From NCBI GenBank assembly GCA_963747535.1, contig CAVVFX010000011.1, forward strand, positions 186,001 through 250,000: a stretch of 64,000 bases of DNA, read 5' to 3'. Below, one piece after another: positions 18,601-28,655 of the stretch. Position 1 is the first letter of the stretch. Each line of letters opens with the position of its first letter. Under the pieces are notes generated by a model, which was not told the origin of the DNA, searched no databases, and saw only the letters and a list, made by a program, of their open reading frames with translations. The translations under genes and the position numbers were made by a program. The stretch comes from CAVVFX01 sp963747535 (GTDB lineage Bacteria > Acidobacteriota > Terriglobia > Bryobacterales > Bryobacteraceae).

Positions 18601-19446
18601 GTGGAGGCATCGCAACTAGCAACGGAGGTCCGGGATGGTTTTCACTTGCCGCTGGCGCTTTCCTATTTGGGGCTGACTCAGGCGAATCGTGGCCGGATTT
18701 CCGAAGCGATGCGATCCATGCAACAGGGCCTGGACTTGGCCACGCGCAACAACAACGCGCTGGCGCTTTCGCGAATCCCCAATGGAATCGGCTGGGTCTC
18801 GCGGGAGATGGGAGATCTCGGCGCGGCGATCGAGTTTAACGAAGGATGCGTGGAGGTTTCGCGGCGAACAAAGGCCGCGGAAGCAGAAGCCAATGCGCTG
18901 CTCAACCTGGTATACGACTATCTGCTGGCGGGAAGACCTGAAAGAAGCGAGGAAGCCCTGGAACGAATTCTTCCGCTGTACGAGCGCGAGCGTTATAACC
19001 GCTGGCGGTTTTACGGAATTCGCCATAATGCCGCTCAGGCCGAGTACTGGCTGGCTCGGCGGAGGCTGGACCGCGCCGAGGAGCACGCCCGGGCGCTGCT
19101 GGCTAACGCGGAGCAGAATAGCGTTGCCAAGTACATCGCCGTGGCGAGGCGTCTCCTGGGCGAAATCGCCGCGGTGAGCGGCGATGCCACGACGGCTGAG
19201 GAAGAGCTGACGCAGTCCCTGGAGCCGTTCGCCACACACCCGATGTCCCTGATCGAGTGGCGGAATCACGCCGCGATGGGACGGCTGTTAGCAGCCCGGA
19301 AGCATCCAGGGGGCGCGCGTGAGGCCTTCAAACGAGCCGAAACGCTGGTGCGAGAGCTGGCCGGCAATATCTCCGATCCGGCGCCGCGCAAGGTATTCCT
19401 GGAAATGGATGCCGTAAGGGAAGTAATCGCGGGCGCGGCGGGCTAG
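15694..19446 (+). CDS. Ser/Thr protein kinase fused to AAA+ ATPase and TPR body
   Basis: 1250 residues. After the acidobacterial leader (MSTERWSKIQDLFAGARKLD) comes a PknB-type kinase with LGEGGMGQVYRARD, VAIKV, HRDLKPANLML, DFGLAK and MSPEQ, spanning about 75-345. The second part starts at VFGREKELGKLEELL with Walker A GEPGIGKTAL (about 387) and Walker B LLLLEDMHWTDPAS, followed by TPRs to the end. No transmembrane helix is seen, so it is cytoplasmic, unlike the kinase at 4191. The ATPase/TPR part is a paralogue of the winged-helix protein at 10123-13188, which suggests head swapping on a common sensor chassis. ATG 15694 gives the family N-terminus; a TTG at 15670 is in frame but less likely. 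Confidence 0.9.
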   Translation: MSTERWSKIQDLFAGARKLDPRQREEFVAEACRDDDSLRAQVEALLAADSAATAEISLTSLAGGQASAPLGPGARLGPYQLEALLGEGGMGQVYRARDTRLGRPVAIKVIRAEGAQRPDFRIRFQREAQATAALNHPHICALYDVGENEGASYLVMEYVEGQTLASRLREGPLPLDQLLRRAAEVSQALAAAHERGIIHRDLKPANLMLTAAGVKVLDFGLAKFTGPKASAIDATAAHTILGTPAYMSPEQTRGEELDPRSDLFSFGCVLYEAATGVRPFRGSSLPETLREVVSGHPPPPSSLRPELPAGWDSILMRALAKERDRRYQSAADLFLALEELRGSVPQAWPRLEEREPDPVFGREKELGKLEELLRSAVQGSGRVVLVSGEPGIGKTALTRMFVYRARKKNADLVLARGACVEQYGAGEAYLPFLDLLGSLLQSPGRERVVALLRRHAPTWCLQFPAVFSSGAMDQILREATGATKDRMLRELGDALAALTAETPVLLLLEDMHWTDPASVDMLRHLAERAHGQRLLLVVTARPEDIERNNPTLKKCYTEMYARGICEEIPLQVLRVQDVASYLDAHFSPNEFPAELASVIHSKSEGHPLFATGAIQILEERGDIVRTNGAWKLKQPLEQMELDVPVSVRSMIEKKVGLLSDGQRQALQYASIEGEVFTSTVLAALLEADELDLEERLDVLGKLHRLIHAEGEEELPDGSVATIYRFTHALYQNFLYDQLLSKRRVLLHRRAGETLERVYGGQHARVAGALATHFERGRDFAKAIAFLIQAGDTALSRYANAEAVGLFSRGLELVEKLPEGQQAEQRAVLLRKRALAQMALGRLKEASEDYRAMREVCLAAGDLEGECRALIGICHVAQNARDVPSMEQYNPEARALAERIGNQVLIAEVNNAWAVYQMVCGEIAEADTSFERAIQISRSLKHRPALVIGLTYFGIVHFWRSDYAKAESIQVEASQLATEVRDGFHLPLALSYLGLTQANRGRISEAMRSMQQGLDLATRNNNALALSRIPNGIGWVSREMGDLGAAIEFNEGCVEVSRRTKAAEAEANALLNLVYDYLLAGRPERSEEALERILPLYERERYNRWRFYGIRHNAAQAEYWLARRRLDRAEEHARALLANAEQNSVAKYIAVARRLLGEIAAVSGDATTAEEELTQSLEPFATHPMSLIEWRNHAAMGRLLAARKHPGGAREAFKRAETLVRELAGNISDPAPRKVFLEMDAVREVIAGAAG

Positions 19447-19665
19447 CAAAGTCTGGTTTGCCGCCAAACCGGCAAGTAAGAATCGTTGGGCGGGACCTCA
19501 TTCTCCGTGGAGGACAGATCGTCTGTCGTCGATTGCAGTAGGAAGCTCAGCTAAAACTCTCATTGGAAACATGTTGTTTGAATAGTGGATGTATGGTCGG
19601 GCATCCGGAAGTTATTCGCTCCGTCGGCAGCCCGCCGGAATGACTACCGGTATATTTCGTCTTAA

Positions 19666-19878
19666 CGCCGCGGCGATCTCTCTCTTCAGAACTTCCATCC
19701 CGTGGAGAAGCTGACGCTCCAGTTCCGCGCCGAAGCCTTCAACGCGTTCAACCGCGTCCAATTCGCCGCGCCCAACCAGGTGCTCAGCTCGGGGCAGTTT
19801 GGCGTCATCTCGTCGCAAGCCAACACGCCCCGAGAGATTCAGTTCGCCTTTAAGCTAATTATTCTAAGTTCGCGGTGA
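19666..19878 (+). pseudogene. C-terminal tail of a TonB-dependent receptor-like protein
   Basis: After a TAA at 19663, about 70 codons read as the last strands of an acidobacterial TonB-dependent, carboxypeptidase-regulatory-like outer membrane protein: LSLQNFHPVEKLTLQFRAEA, FNAFNRVQFAAPN, FGVISSQANTPREIQFAFKL. The remaining roughly 1000 residues are absent. The terminal GTGA overlaps the next gene, so the tail was probably once the end of an operonic gene. Confidence 0.75.
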
Positions 19879-20462
19879 ATCCTACACGGCGCGATCTCCT
19901 CAATGCCTTTTCCGCGGCAGCCGCCACACGCGCCGCGTCTGCCGATTCCGCCAGCCTGCCCAGCTTCGACACCTCTCTCGGCCGCGTCCGAATCTACACC
20001 GAAGGCCGCGACCTCATCGTCGAAACCGGCATGATCCAGCGTCGTTGGCGCATTACCTCCAACGGCTTCGTCACCACAGCGTTCACCAACGTGCGAACCG
20101 GCAAAAGCTGGGCCGCTTCCCCCTCTCGCGACTGCGATTGGTCGCTCGCCGGATTCGGACTCGACGATGCCCCATGCCAACTAAACAGCCTCTCCGCACG
20201 CCCCGTGCGTTTCGACCCCTACACCTCCGACCGCCTCGAAGCCGTCGCCGAATTCGCTTATCCCGGGCTCACTCTCCGCTGGACCGTCTGGGCTTATCCC
20301 GACGCCTCCGGAATCCGCACACAACTCGCTCACCAACCGCGCAACGTCGCGAAGCGAACCGTAACTGTCCCGGCGGACGGCAACGTTTCATTCGAGCTGA
20401 GGACCGCGCCCGAGTTCGGATTCTATCGTTGTGAGCCTGTGGAAGGAGGTCTCTCAGCATGA
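19875..20462 (+). pseudogene. Truncated exported glycosidase-like protein (N-terminal domain)
   Basis: 196 residues from GTG 19875, which overlaps the preceding stop. The start MNPTRRDLLNAFSAAAATRA resembles a twin-arginine signal. What follows (RVRIYTEGRDLIVETGMIQR, RWRITSNGFVTTAFTNV, WSLAGFGLDDAP) looks like the N-terminal beta-sandwich of GH36-like alpha-galactosidases, but the catalytic barrel is missing. The frame runs into low-information sequence at about 20440 and stops. The family call is an impression without catalytic residues; truncation is clear from the abrupt end. Confidence 0.5.
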
Positions 20463-20940
20463 CCATATCTCTTTCCGACCCAGATAAGGCTGTGAAAGAC
20501 AGCCATGTAGAAAGAGCACGATTTCAACCTTGCGATGTCGCGTCGGGAAATGACCATCGGCAAACGACGATCTGAACCCCAGCCGCAAAATGCAATAAGT
20601 TAGCGATATTCGACAGACGCGCCGACTCTGTCCGGCTTGCTGGCTGAGCCAGTGGGCCGCTTCTGATAGGGTCGGAAAGGCAACCGCGGGGTGCCCACCG
20701 TAGCCGACACCGCGCGGGAAGAAGCGGCCGTTCCAACCGGTCTCTTCTGGTAAGGCCGGAGGGGTAGTTGTGGAGTTGCTTTCTTGGGCACCCCGTCATC
20801 GTGCGGAATTGCCCCATCAAACGCGGCCCCTAGGATAATGCTCCACCAAAAAGGATAATTGCTAACATTTTCATTACAAATCTCTTTTTTGAACTCGCGG
20901 TTGTTCGGCCCAGTCGGGCTCGACCCCATTTCGAGATCCA
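20463..20940. other. Gene-poor stretch with a degenerate internal duplication
   Basis: No functional gene was recognised. On the minus strand an open frame carries two similar blocks, QLPLRPYQKRPVG and RLPFRPYQKRPTG, about 28 codons apart, showing a diverged tandem duplication around 20650-20775. Confidence 0.4.
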
Positions 20941-20949
20941 ACCGTTAGA

Positions 20950-21801
20950 TGCTCGCAAACATGTGTTGAGAAGCCGTTCTCACGAAGATCGAGGCGGCCA
21001 GTCAAGATCCGCCAATTATTCCAAATGACGGAGCTGTTCGTGTCGTTCAGGTCGGGATCGACGTTGCCGGGCCAGGCGATGACGAGACGGTGCCGGTGGC
21101 TCGGGTCGGTGGCGTAATCGTCGCCCACCAGGCATGGTCTTTACCAGATCCCCGTGGCGTGTTGGCGGCTGCGCTCGGCAACTTACGCCAGAAGCGCGCG
21201 TCGGCCCAAACCAGCTCCGGAGCAAAGTCCGTGGAGGATTGAAAGACCAGGATTCCGGATTCCGCAATGGAGAATCCGGAGTGGTACCACGCCTTTTCCC
21301 AGACCTCCAGTTCCTGCGGCGCGATAGCGACCGGTTCGCCGGTGAGTTGAAGGCGCTCCGGATCGAATGGCTGGGCTTTCAAAGCGCCGCCATCCACAAA
21401 CAGGAGGTGGCCGCATGCGAAGCCCACGTTGCCATCAATCTCCGACGAAATCAGGCGGGTTTCGTTCGAGCTGAGTGCGCCGGCATGGATTCCATTACAT
21501 AACGGACCCTTCGGGCTGGTCCGGTTCACGAAGTACTTCCCGGCAGAAAGACGGGCCAGACATGACGCTGGCTGCTTCGGGGACCGGGTATCGGCGTGAC
21601 CGGTACAGGAGTGCCTCCGGAAGCTCCGACGACTGACAGTTGCCCTGCAGCTTTGCCCGCGACAAAAACGATTACGTCCCTTATGTGCCAGGCGCCGCCC
21701 AGAGCCCAGGGAGCGTCGCAGAGGATGCGCACTGCCGCGCCGGCGACTGTAGAGTGGGTTAGCATGGCAGGGTAGCCGCTGACTCCTGGGAATGTCCGCA
21801 C
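20950..21801 (-). pseudogene. Remnant of TolB/WD40-type C-terminus of an acidobacterial Ser/Thr kinase
   Basis: Read from 21801 downward, frame-hopping pieces match the beta-propeller sensor half of acidobacterial kinases: PWALGGAWHIRDVIVF, SASGGTPVPVT-like VGASGGTPVPVTPIPG, WPVFLPG, then in another frame HLLFVDGGALKAQPFDPERL, LTGEPVAIAPQ and GFSIAESGILVF. At least two frameshifts separate the blocks, no kinase domain remains upstream, and the end is unrecognisable near 20950. It is a decayed gene, possibly a former neighbour of the sigma/kinase systems in this window. Confidence 0.7.
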
Positions 21802-21991
21802 ACGTGCCTTGCCAGTGATCCCGGCGAGAGATCCCCCAGCGCGCTTCTGAAGCCCGACGAAGTCAGTCGCGGAATCCCGTTCGCCACCTCACTTGGCCTG
21901 ATGTCGCGCTGGGTGAAGTGATCCCTATCATGGCCGAAATCGGACTCCAACCCGTCGGGAACTTCCCGCCCAAAATGCAAGTCTCACCACC

Positions 21992-22621
21992 ATGCATTGC
22001 ATCGCGATCCTGTGCATAGCCCTGACCCTCACCGGCTGCGTTCGTCGCGCAGGCCGCAATATTGATTGTTATTGGCCGGGAGAGTTCCCCCTATCGAATC
22101 CCACTGAGCGCCATCTGAGTGCCGACGCCGAATTCGTCGAAGATCTGGCCATTCGTTACGCCGACACCCACTTCGGACCGAGAACGCGTCAATTCGAGTC
22201 GATGGCCGGCTACCGGCAAGGCGTCCGGCGTTGCGCGTACACGCTTTATGCAGCTGTCGCAGCGACGCACCATGTCCCTGTGGCCAGTGTCCAAAGTGCA
22301 CTCGGCAAAAATCGAACGCTTGTCGATCTTGGTGAGATTACATCGTTTTTGCTCCTCTACTTACTGGCTTCGGTCATCGCCATCCGCCGGATCCGATCAC
22401 GCTATCCGGCTGGCGACGGCCGGGCCCTCGCACTCATCCTTTTCTGCGCCTTCGCCTTTGCGCTCTCAAGTGTTCTGAGTGTCGACGAATGGGTGGAAAC
22501 AATGGAAAGTATTCGGGTTGGAACCGGGCACATGAGCTATCGCGGCTGTCGCCTCCCTTGGAGCCATCACCGCAGCTTAATCTTCGGCGCGCTGTTGGCG
22601 ATCTTTTATCGCGTTCGTTAA
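21992..22621 (+). CDS. Putative lipoprotein/membrane protein of unknown function
   Basis: 209 residues. The N-terminus MHCIAILCIALTLTGCVRRAG is a typical lipoprotein signal with a lipobox Cys. The soluble part includes DLAIRYADTHFGPRTRQFES, a motif I associate with a conserved acidobacterial family of unknown role, and two hydrophobic helices follow (TSFLLLYLLASVIAI and ALILFCAFAFALSSVL). It is probably anchored in the inner membrane. No catalytic residues are evident. The genes around it are decayed or convergent, giving no functional hint. Confidence 0.65.
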   Translation: MHCIAILCIALTLTGCVRRAGRNIDCYWPGEFPLSNPTERHLSADAEFVEDLAIRYADTHFGPRTRQFESMAGYRQGVRRCAYTLYAAVAATHHVPVASVQSALGKNRTLVDLGEITSFLLLYLLASVIAIRRIRSRYPAGDGRALALILFCAFAFALSSVLSVDEWVETMESIRVGTGHMSYRGCRLPWSHHRSLIFGALLAIFYRVR

Positions 22622-22870
22622 TGCACGCATCGAGGCCCATTCCGGACCGCGTAGCCTTTTAACGCCCGCGATGTCGCGTTTAGTGCATTGACCAACAGTC
22701 GCGTAGGCCAAGAGTCATTCTCCGCGAACCAGGTATCTTGGGATCTTGGACGCTCTGGGACGGCTTCGCGACTTTCCGCTCAAGTGAACCGCCGAGGGAA
22801 TGCCCGATGCACGGCCGCAATCGCGATTGGCGGTGGTCCGCAGGAGGCATCTTCTCCGTAAGAAGCTGCA
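22622..22870. other. Short intergenic stretch
   Basis: No gene, repeat or promoter-like element could be supported. Confidence 0.4.
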
Positions 22871-23211
22871 CTAACTCTTTTTCTTGGTTTTGGATAAATG
22901 ACGGGCGGCGCGAACTTCCTCACGTGGATAGCGCCCGTCGCATCGCTGAAACATCTCTTGCATCTTCTTAAGGCCTTCCGGGGAGTTCGCGTGGACTTCC
23001 TGAGCCTTAACACGCCAGCCTCCCGTTCAGCCCAGATGACCCGCTGCATCTGAACAATTCGGTAGAAACCGGGCTCCTGCAACTCTGCCAGGGCCTGCTC
23101 GGCGGCCGTCAGAGTCGCGCCAAACGGCAGCACCAGGACAGGGATCCATGCCGCAGCGGCTTCCTGCGTGGGGCAGGTCGATCGTTCGACGACATAGTAA
23201 CCCTGTGGCAT
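22871..23211 (-). pseudogene. Small conserved-looking hypothetical gene with a frameshift
   Basis: The first 65 codons (MPQGYYVVERSTCPTQEAAA onward to VIWAEREA) and the last 45 (GWRVKAQEVHANSPEGLKKM, CDGRYPREEVRAARHL, SKTKKKS) both look coding but are in different frames. Inserting one base near 23035 joins them into a protein of about 113 residues with a basic tail. Without it the first frame continues as arginine-rich nonsense to 22780. Not recognised as any family. It is either a pseudogene or a base-level error. Confidence 0.5.
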
Positions 23212-23527
23212 CTGGATCGGTTATTCGATTATCTGAGAATAGCAAAGCCAGATGGTTGTACTTAATCGAGAGACGTCTGGAAATTAAAGGCACCCCCTCA
23301 ACTTGACGAGAAATGCCCGACGCGTAGAAGTGAATCGTCAGCCCCGGGATGTCGCGCTCGGGCAAACGGACTCATCAGCGAGGGCCGGTGGCGTCACTTC
23401 CCCATATCGGCGTATTTGGCCAATTTGTCGCGCTTGTCGTCACGGCCGCGCGGACGCAGGCGCGTTTAGCAGGACGAATCGCTGAAATGAGCGATTTCAG
23501 CAAATCCGAAAGAGTTCGAGAGACTTC
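23212..23527. other. Intergenic stretch
   Basis: No supportable gene. It separates the upstream end of the small minus-strand gene from the 3' end of the amidohydrolase gene. Confidence 0.4.
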
Positions 23528-24829
23528 TTATTTTGGCTGAAGAGAGCTAACCTTGCGGAACAGCAAGTCACGGTCGACAAGAGTTCCGGCTAGCCAGATT
23601 CGATTGATCGTGCGCGTTGCCGTAATATCCAAAGTCGGATCACCGTCGACCATGATGAGATCAGCACGAAGGCCGGGTGCGATACGGCCGCGGTCCGGCA
23701 TTCGCCAAATCCGCGCCGGCGCCGATGTTGCGCTCCGCAGCGCTTGCAGGGGAGATAACCCGCAGCGTACGAGCAGTTCGAGTTCCTCATGCAAGCTGGC
23801 GCCGTAAGCTACGCCTGGGTTTCCCGCGTCGGTGCCGGCTAGGATCGTAGCACCCGCTTTCGCCATGAGAGGTAGCACCGCAAATGCGCCAACACAGTCG
23901 TCATGTCTTTGTGGTTTTCCAACTGAGGTCTTTAGTCTCGCCGCCTCGGTTGCGGGCAACCAGGGCGCAATGCGCCAATCACGTCCTAAGGCTGCATTAT
24001 CGGGCAGCCCGCACAGATTCACCAGTTCTGTGAGGGTCGGGATAATGAAGGCGTTGTGTGAAACAAACAGGTCGGCGAAGCTCGCATCTGCTACTCCATT
24101 GACGAAAAGGTGCGCGATGCCGTCCGCCCCGGCGTCTATTGAATCTCGAATTGCCTCCGGACCTTCACCAGCGTGAACCACGACCAGTTTCCCCTGCTCG
24201 TGCGCGGCTTTGATGGCCGCGGACATGGTTGCTTTAGGCAAGCGAGGTATGTTCCCACCGAAGTCTTCATAAATGACCTTTATTACGTCAGATCCCTCGG
24301 CAATTCTCGCACTGATGAATCGCTGGGCCTCTGCCGGGTCGTCCAATGTCGGGATATTTTTGCCGAACTCGGTTCCGTGCCCGCCTTTAACCGTGACGGC
24401 AATTCCGGAGCTCAAAAAATCGGCGGACTCTCCCGCTTTGACCAATTTGACTCTCTGGTGGATTTCGCGCGGCGTGTTGCCGTCGCCCGCCGTGAAAAGA
24501 TCTATGACGGTGGAGATACCAAACAGTGCCGCGGCCGCAAGGGTATAGCGCCCGTCGCCTATGTGCTGATGTGAATCGACTAAGCCGGGAAGCAAAGTGG
24601 CGCCGTGCGCGTTGATCAAGACTGCACCCTGGGGCAACTTGACGAACGGGGCGATCTGTCGAACTATTCCCGATTCGATCAGAACATCCTGAACACCCAA
24701 CCTCTTCTCGCCGTCAAATACCCGGGCCCCGCGGATCAGGGTTGTCTGCGCCACCCCAAACCCGTTGAACATTAAGACGACAATAATGAATCGGGCCGCC
24801 GCATTTCGCACGATCTGTGAAGTATACAC
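23528..24829 (-). CDS. Exported amidohydrolase (imidazolonepropionase-like)
   Basis: 433 residues with an N-terminal export signal (FIIVVLMFNGFGVAQ). Metal-centre residues of the amidohydrolase superfamily are present in order: LLPGLVDSHQHIGDG (HxH), VIKVIYED (Lys that is usually carbamylated), KLVVVHAGEG (His), DGIAHLFVNG (His) and LAGTDAGNP (Asp). These enzymes hydrolyse cyclic amides or dipeptides; the exact substrate cannot be told. The fold ends with the small beta domain (LRADLIMVDGDPTLDI). It looks complete and transcribed alone. Start M1 gives a slightly long signal; an internal Met before FNGFG is another option. Confidence 0.85.
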   Translation of the reverse strand: MYTSQIVRNAAARFIIVVLMFNGFGVAQTTLIRGARVFDGEKRLGVQDVLIESGIVRQIAPFVKLPQGAVLINAHGATLLPGLVDSHQHIGDGRYTLAAAALFGISTVIDLFTAGDGNTPREIHQRVKLVKAGESADFLSSGIAVTVKGGHGTEFGKNIPTLDDPAEAQRFISARIAEGSDVIKVIYEDFGGNIPRLPKATMSAAIKAAHEQGKLVVVHAGEGPEAIRDSIDAGADGIAHLFVNGVADASFADLFVSHNAFIIPTLTELVNLCGLPDNAALGRDWRIAPWLPATEAARLKTSVGKPQRHDDCVGAFAVLPLMAKAGATILAGTDAGNPGVAYGASLHEELELLVRCGLSPLQALRSATSAPARIWRMPDRGRIAPGLRADLIMVDGDPTLDITATRTINRIWLAGTLVDRDLLFRKVSSLQPK

Positions 24830-25056
24830 GAAGGGTTGACGCTCCTAAGGACACTGGGTCGGCCATACGGAACGTCGCATAATGGATCCTCGAACTTGGG
24901 ATTGCCCAAAGCGGGCAAAGAAAAGGGCCGTGTTGCCGGCGCCGCAGCCAGCGCCGAGCACAGGACTGCTTACCCGCTTCCTTTGCATATCCGGCTCCCC
25001 CGTGTCATAGTTGATGTGCCTCGATCTAACCGCGCCGACATCACAGGACCCACGAA

Positions 25057-28000
25057 ATGCAAACAAGATTGCACCTGACCACGTTCGCGTTGGCAATCGC
25101 CCCAGCGATCTTTGGCCAGGCTTACACAATTCAGACCATCGCGGGCGGCGGGTGGAACATCCCAGGGGCCTCGGCCAACTTGTCTCATGTCCAAGGTGTC
25201 GCGGTCGACAGCGCAGGGAACGTGTTCATGGCGCTCTCCGGATATTCCGTCGTGGTGCGGATGGACCCTGGCGGCCAGCTATCGCTGGTGGCTGGGAACG
25301 GAACCCAGGGCTACAGCGGTGACAACGGTCCGGCAACTCTCTCGCAACTGGGATATCCGACGGCCATCGCAGTGGATCTCGCGGGAAACATTTACATCGA
25401 AGACAGCTTCAGATCGCATTCGCATGGTGTCGAACGCGGTGATCAGCACCGTGGCAGGCGGCGGTTCGGACGATCCACGCGACAATGGTTCCGGCCACCA
25501 GCGCCCGGTTAGGATTGATCTCCGGAAACCTTAATGGCTTGGCCGCGGATTCCTCGGGGAACATCTATTTTGCGGACGGAAGCCGGATCCGCAAAGTATC
25601 AGGCGGAGTCATCACGACGGTCGCCGGCGGTGGATCTAGCTTCGGCGATAATATTTCGGCGACCAGCGCTTTCTTCAATCCCTCCGGGCTCGCGCTGGAC
25701 GCGGCAGGCAACCTCTATTTCGCGGACGCCTGTGCTAACCGTATCCGCAAGGTAGCCGGCGGTGTGATTACCACGGTAGCGGGGAACGGGACGGCGGATT
25801 TCTTTGCCTGCGCGCCTTCGGTCGCGGGAGGCGATGGAACCGCGTCCAGCGTATCGCTCAACGGGCCTCAGGGGGTCGCCATGGATAGCGCGGGCGCCGT
25901 GTATTTCATGGAAAGCACGATGCCCGGCCAGGTTCGCGCCCGCAAGGTGTCGAACGGAACGATCACCACGGTAGCCGGCGGCAGTAACGGTCCGCCCGTC
26001 GGCGCTGCTGTTTCGGACAACGTTCCCGCAATCGGCGCGTTGCTTTCCTCCGCGGCGGGTAGTCTCGCCGTCGACGCAGGTGGCAACCTCTATATTCCGG
26101 ATTGTTATTGGCTGGCGCTCCCGATTCCGAATGGCGTCACTTTCACTGGGGCTCCCGAGGTCGGGCGGCTTCGCAAGGTGTCGAACGGGGTGATCACCAC
26201 AATCGCTGGAGCCAACAGTGACTCCGGTCCTGCCAGCGGGACACAACTGGATCTGCCCGCCGGCATCGCATTGGATGGCGCGGGAAACCTTTACATAGCG
26301 GACTCCGGCAACAACATCATCCGTGAAGTATCGAACGGAGCGATCACCACGATCGCGGGAGCCCAAATTCTTGGTTCTCAAGGTGACGGTGGCGCCGCCA
26401 CAAGTGCCGCATTATTTAACCCCCAGGGCGTCGCCGTGGATCGCGCGGGTAACGTCTTTATTGCCGACGGCAACGGGAGTATTCGAATGCTGTCCCACGG
26501 GCTTCTCACCACGCTAGGGAGTCCCTCCGGGCTGATCCCCGGCGTTGCTTTGGATTCGGGGGGAGATCTCTACTTCGCGGATTTCCTGGGCAACCGTATT
26601 CGCCAATTGGTTAATGGATTGTATACCACCATCGCCGGCGATGGGACCATGGGCTTTGGGGGCGACAACGATCTGGCGATCAGCGCCCAATTATCCGGGC
26701 CCTCGGGCGTTGCTCACGATAACGGAGGGAACATCTATTTCACGGACAGCGGCAACCAGCGCGTCCGCAGGATCTCGAACGGAATCATTACAACCGTGGC
26801 CGGCAACGGGACTGCCGGTTTCAGTGGCGACAATGGCCCGGCTACAAGCGCACAACTAAATCTTTGGCCGCCGTTCGATTGTCCTGGCAATGCCTGTGCG
26901 GCACATCCCCCTCCTCCGATCCCTTACAACCGGTTGCCCGCCGGTATCGCGGTCGACACGTCGGGGAATCTCTACATTGTGGATTCCGGCAATCAGCGTG
27001 TCCGCAAGGTATCGGGCAGCGGAATGATCACGACCATCGCCGGAAATGGAATTTCCGGCTACAGCGGCGACGGAGGCCCTGCCACCAGCGCTCAACTCAA
27101 CAACCCCTCGGGTATTGCGGTCTCGGCCGCAGGCGATCGAGTCTATGTCTCCGATTCCAGCAATGGCCGTATCCGCGTCCTGATCGCGCCGCCGCCGCCG
27201 ATAGCGCCGGTCATCACCAGCTATGGGATCTCCAACTCGGCTGATTATGGCCCTGTTTCGCCCGGAGCACTTGCCACCATTATTTTCGTGCCGGACCTGG
27301 CGATCACCCCCGCCAGTTCAACCGCCGCCCCTTTCCCCACTTCTCTTGGCGGAGCCGCGGTGTCTTTCAATGGCCAGGCTGCACCTCTTCTCTATGTCAG
27401 TCAGGGGCAGATCAACGTCCAGGTGCCGTGGGAGACCGCCGTCGGAAACGCCACCGTCACCGTCTCGGTCAATGGGATGAACAGTAACGCGGTCACCGTT
27501 CCCGTGTTGTTTGCCGCGCCCGGAATATTCTTTTCGACGTTTCAGTCTGCCATTCAAAATTCCGATTCTACGTTGAATAATCCCAACAACCCTGCCCTTG
27601 CAGGCAGCACGATAGTCGCTTACCTGACGGGCGGCGGACCGGTTAGTCCTCCCGTTGCCAGCGGCGCTCCTTTTCCCGCGAACCCACCATCGGTCTTGAC
27701 CGCGCCGTACAGCGCCATGTTCGGATCCTCTTCGGCCGTCGTCGCGTTCGCCGGACTGGCGCCGGGTGCTGTCGGGCTGGTGCAGATGAACATCGTCGTT
27801 CCACCGGCGATGCCAACAGGTGACTACTTGCTAGCGATCACAGTTGGCGGTTCTACCGCAAATACCGCAAATGTGAGCGTAATCGGGAATGGGACTTCAG
27901 TTCCGTGCGCCTCATACCCTTCAGACTTCATTCCGTACGCTTCGGTGAACTACATCTCCGCGCCGAACGGCGCGGGTGATCGGTTGCTCGTCGGGAACAC

Positions 28001-28298
28001 AATGCAATCGGGTTCTGATCCCAACGCAAATTATGAAGAAATCGTCGCTCTCCCGCTGCCGGCAGCAACCAATCAGCAGTACTGCGGCACGGTTCAACTG
28101 GCTAGTGGAGAAAACGTCGTGGCGTATGTACCGACGCCCGCGGAGCGAGTGGGGGATTTCAGTCCCTTCTCGGGGCTGCTGCTTGACCCGACGAACAATG
28201 ACCGGCCGTTTCCCGGAGGAATCATTCCCATCAGCCGGATAGGCGGTATCTACGCGTGGCGAATCGCACCGGTCGGGGCGCCGGTTCCTAAGCAGTGA
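25057..28298 (+). pseudogene. Secreted NHL-repeat protein with TIGR03437-type C-terminus, frameshifted
   Basis: From ATG 25057 a signal peptide (LHLTTFALAIAPAIFGQ) leads into NHL beta-propeller repeats of the pattern GVAVDSAGNVF-x-RIRKVSNGVITTVAGxG. About ten repeats run to 27190. The next 230 residues (DYGPVSPGALATIIF, YVSQGQINVQVPWETA, NNPNNPALAGSTIVAYLTGG) are the C-terminal domain found in many secreted Solibacter proteins. Between about 25405 and 25490 the frame moves twice: EDSF, then DRIRMVSNAVISTVAGGG in another frame, then ATSARLGLISGN in a third. From 25485 to 28298 the frame is open for 937 codons, so the body is intact. It is a recent lesion or a base-call error. The protein probably binds partners outside the cell. 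Confidence 0.82.
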
Positions 28299-28326
28299 GG
28301 GTGCCGATTCCGAACTTCTCCCACCT

Positions 28327-28473
28327 TTGTTAGATTCATATTTCGGTCGTGTCTTGTTCATCACGGCGCTGGCCGCGATCGTCATCGCCTTCATTCTGGA
28401 CCCGTTCGTCGGGATTCCGGCCAAAATCAAGTTCCCGCGCACCTTGTGGCCGCACCCACTGCCCCAGGCTTAA
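28327..28473 (+). pseudogene. N-terminal scrap of an AI-2E family transporter
   Basis: Forty-eight codons read LLDSYFGRVLFITALAAIVI, then AFILDPFVGI and IKFPR before a TAA. This resembles the first transmembrane helix and connecting loop of AI-2E/PerM family permeases (YFGREVL...AFLLEPLV). There is no start codon in frame and no further helix. It lies immediately after the NHL protein. Confidence 0.45.
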
Positions 28474-28655
28474 CCACTGGCGGATTCCACGGGTTCCGGC
28501 CAAGCGGCGGCGGTTAACCCGACTTTCGCACCTAAACGGCATTTCGAGCTATTTTCGGCCTCTTTGGAGCGGTAACTCTAACGGGTGCAGTGCTGGGGTG
28601 TCCGAAAACATCAGAGTGAAGACCTACCCTCTATGCGGAGGCGAGAAATTCTGGC

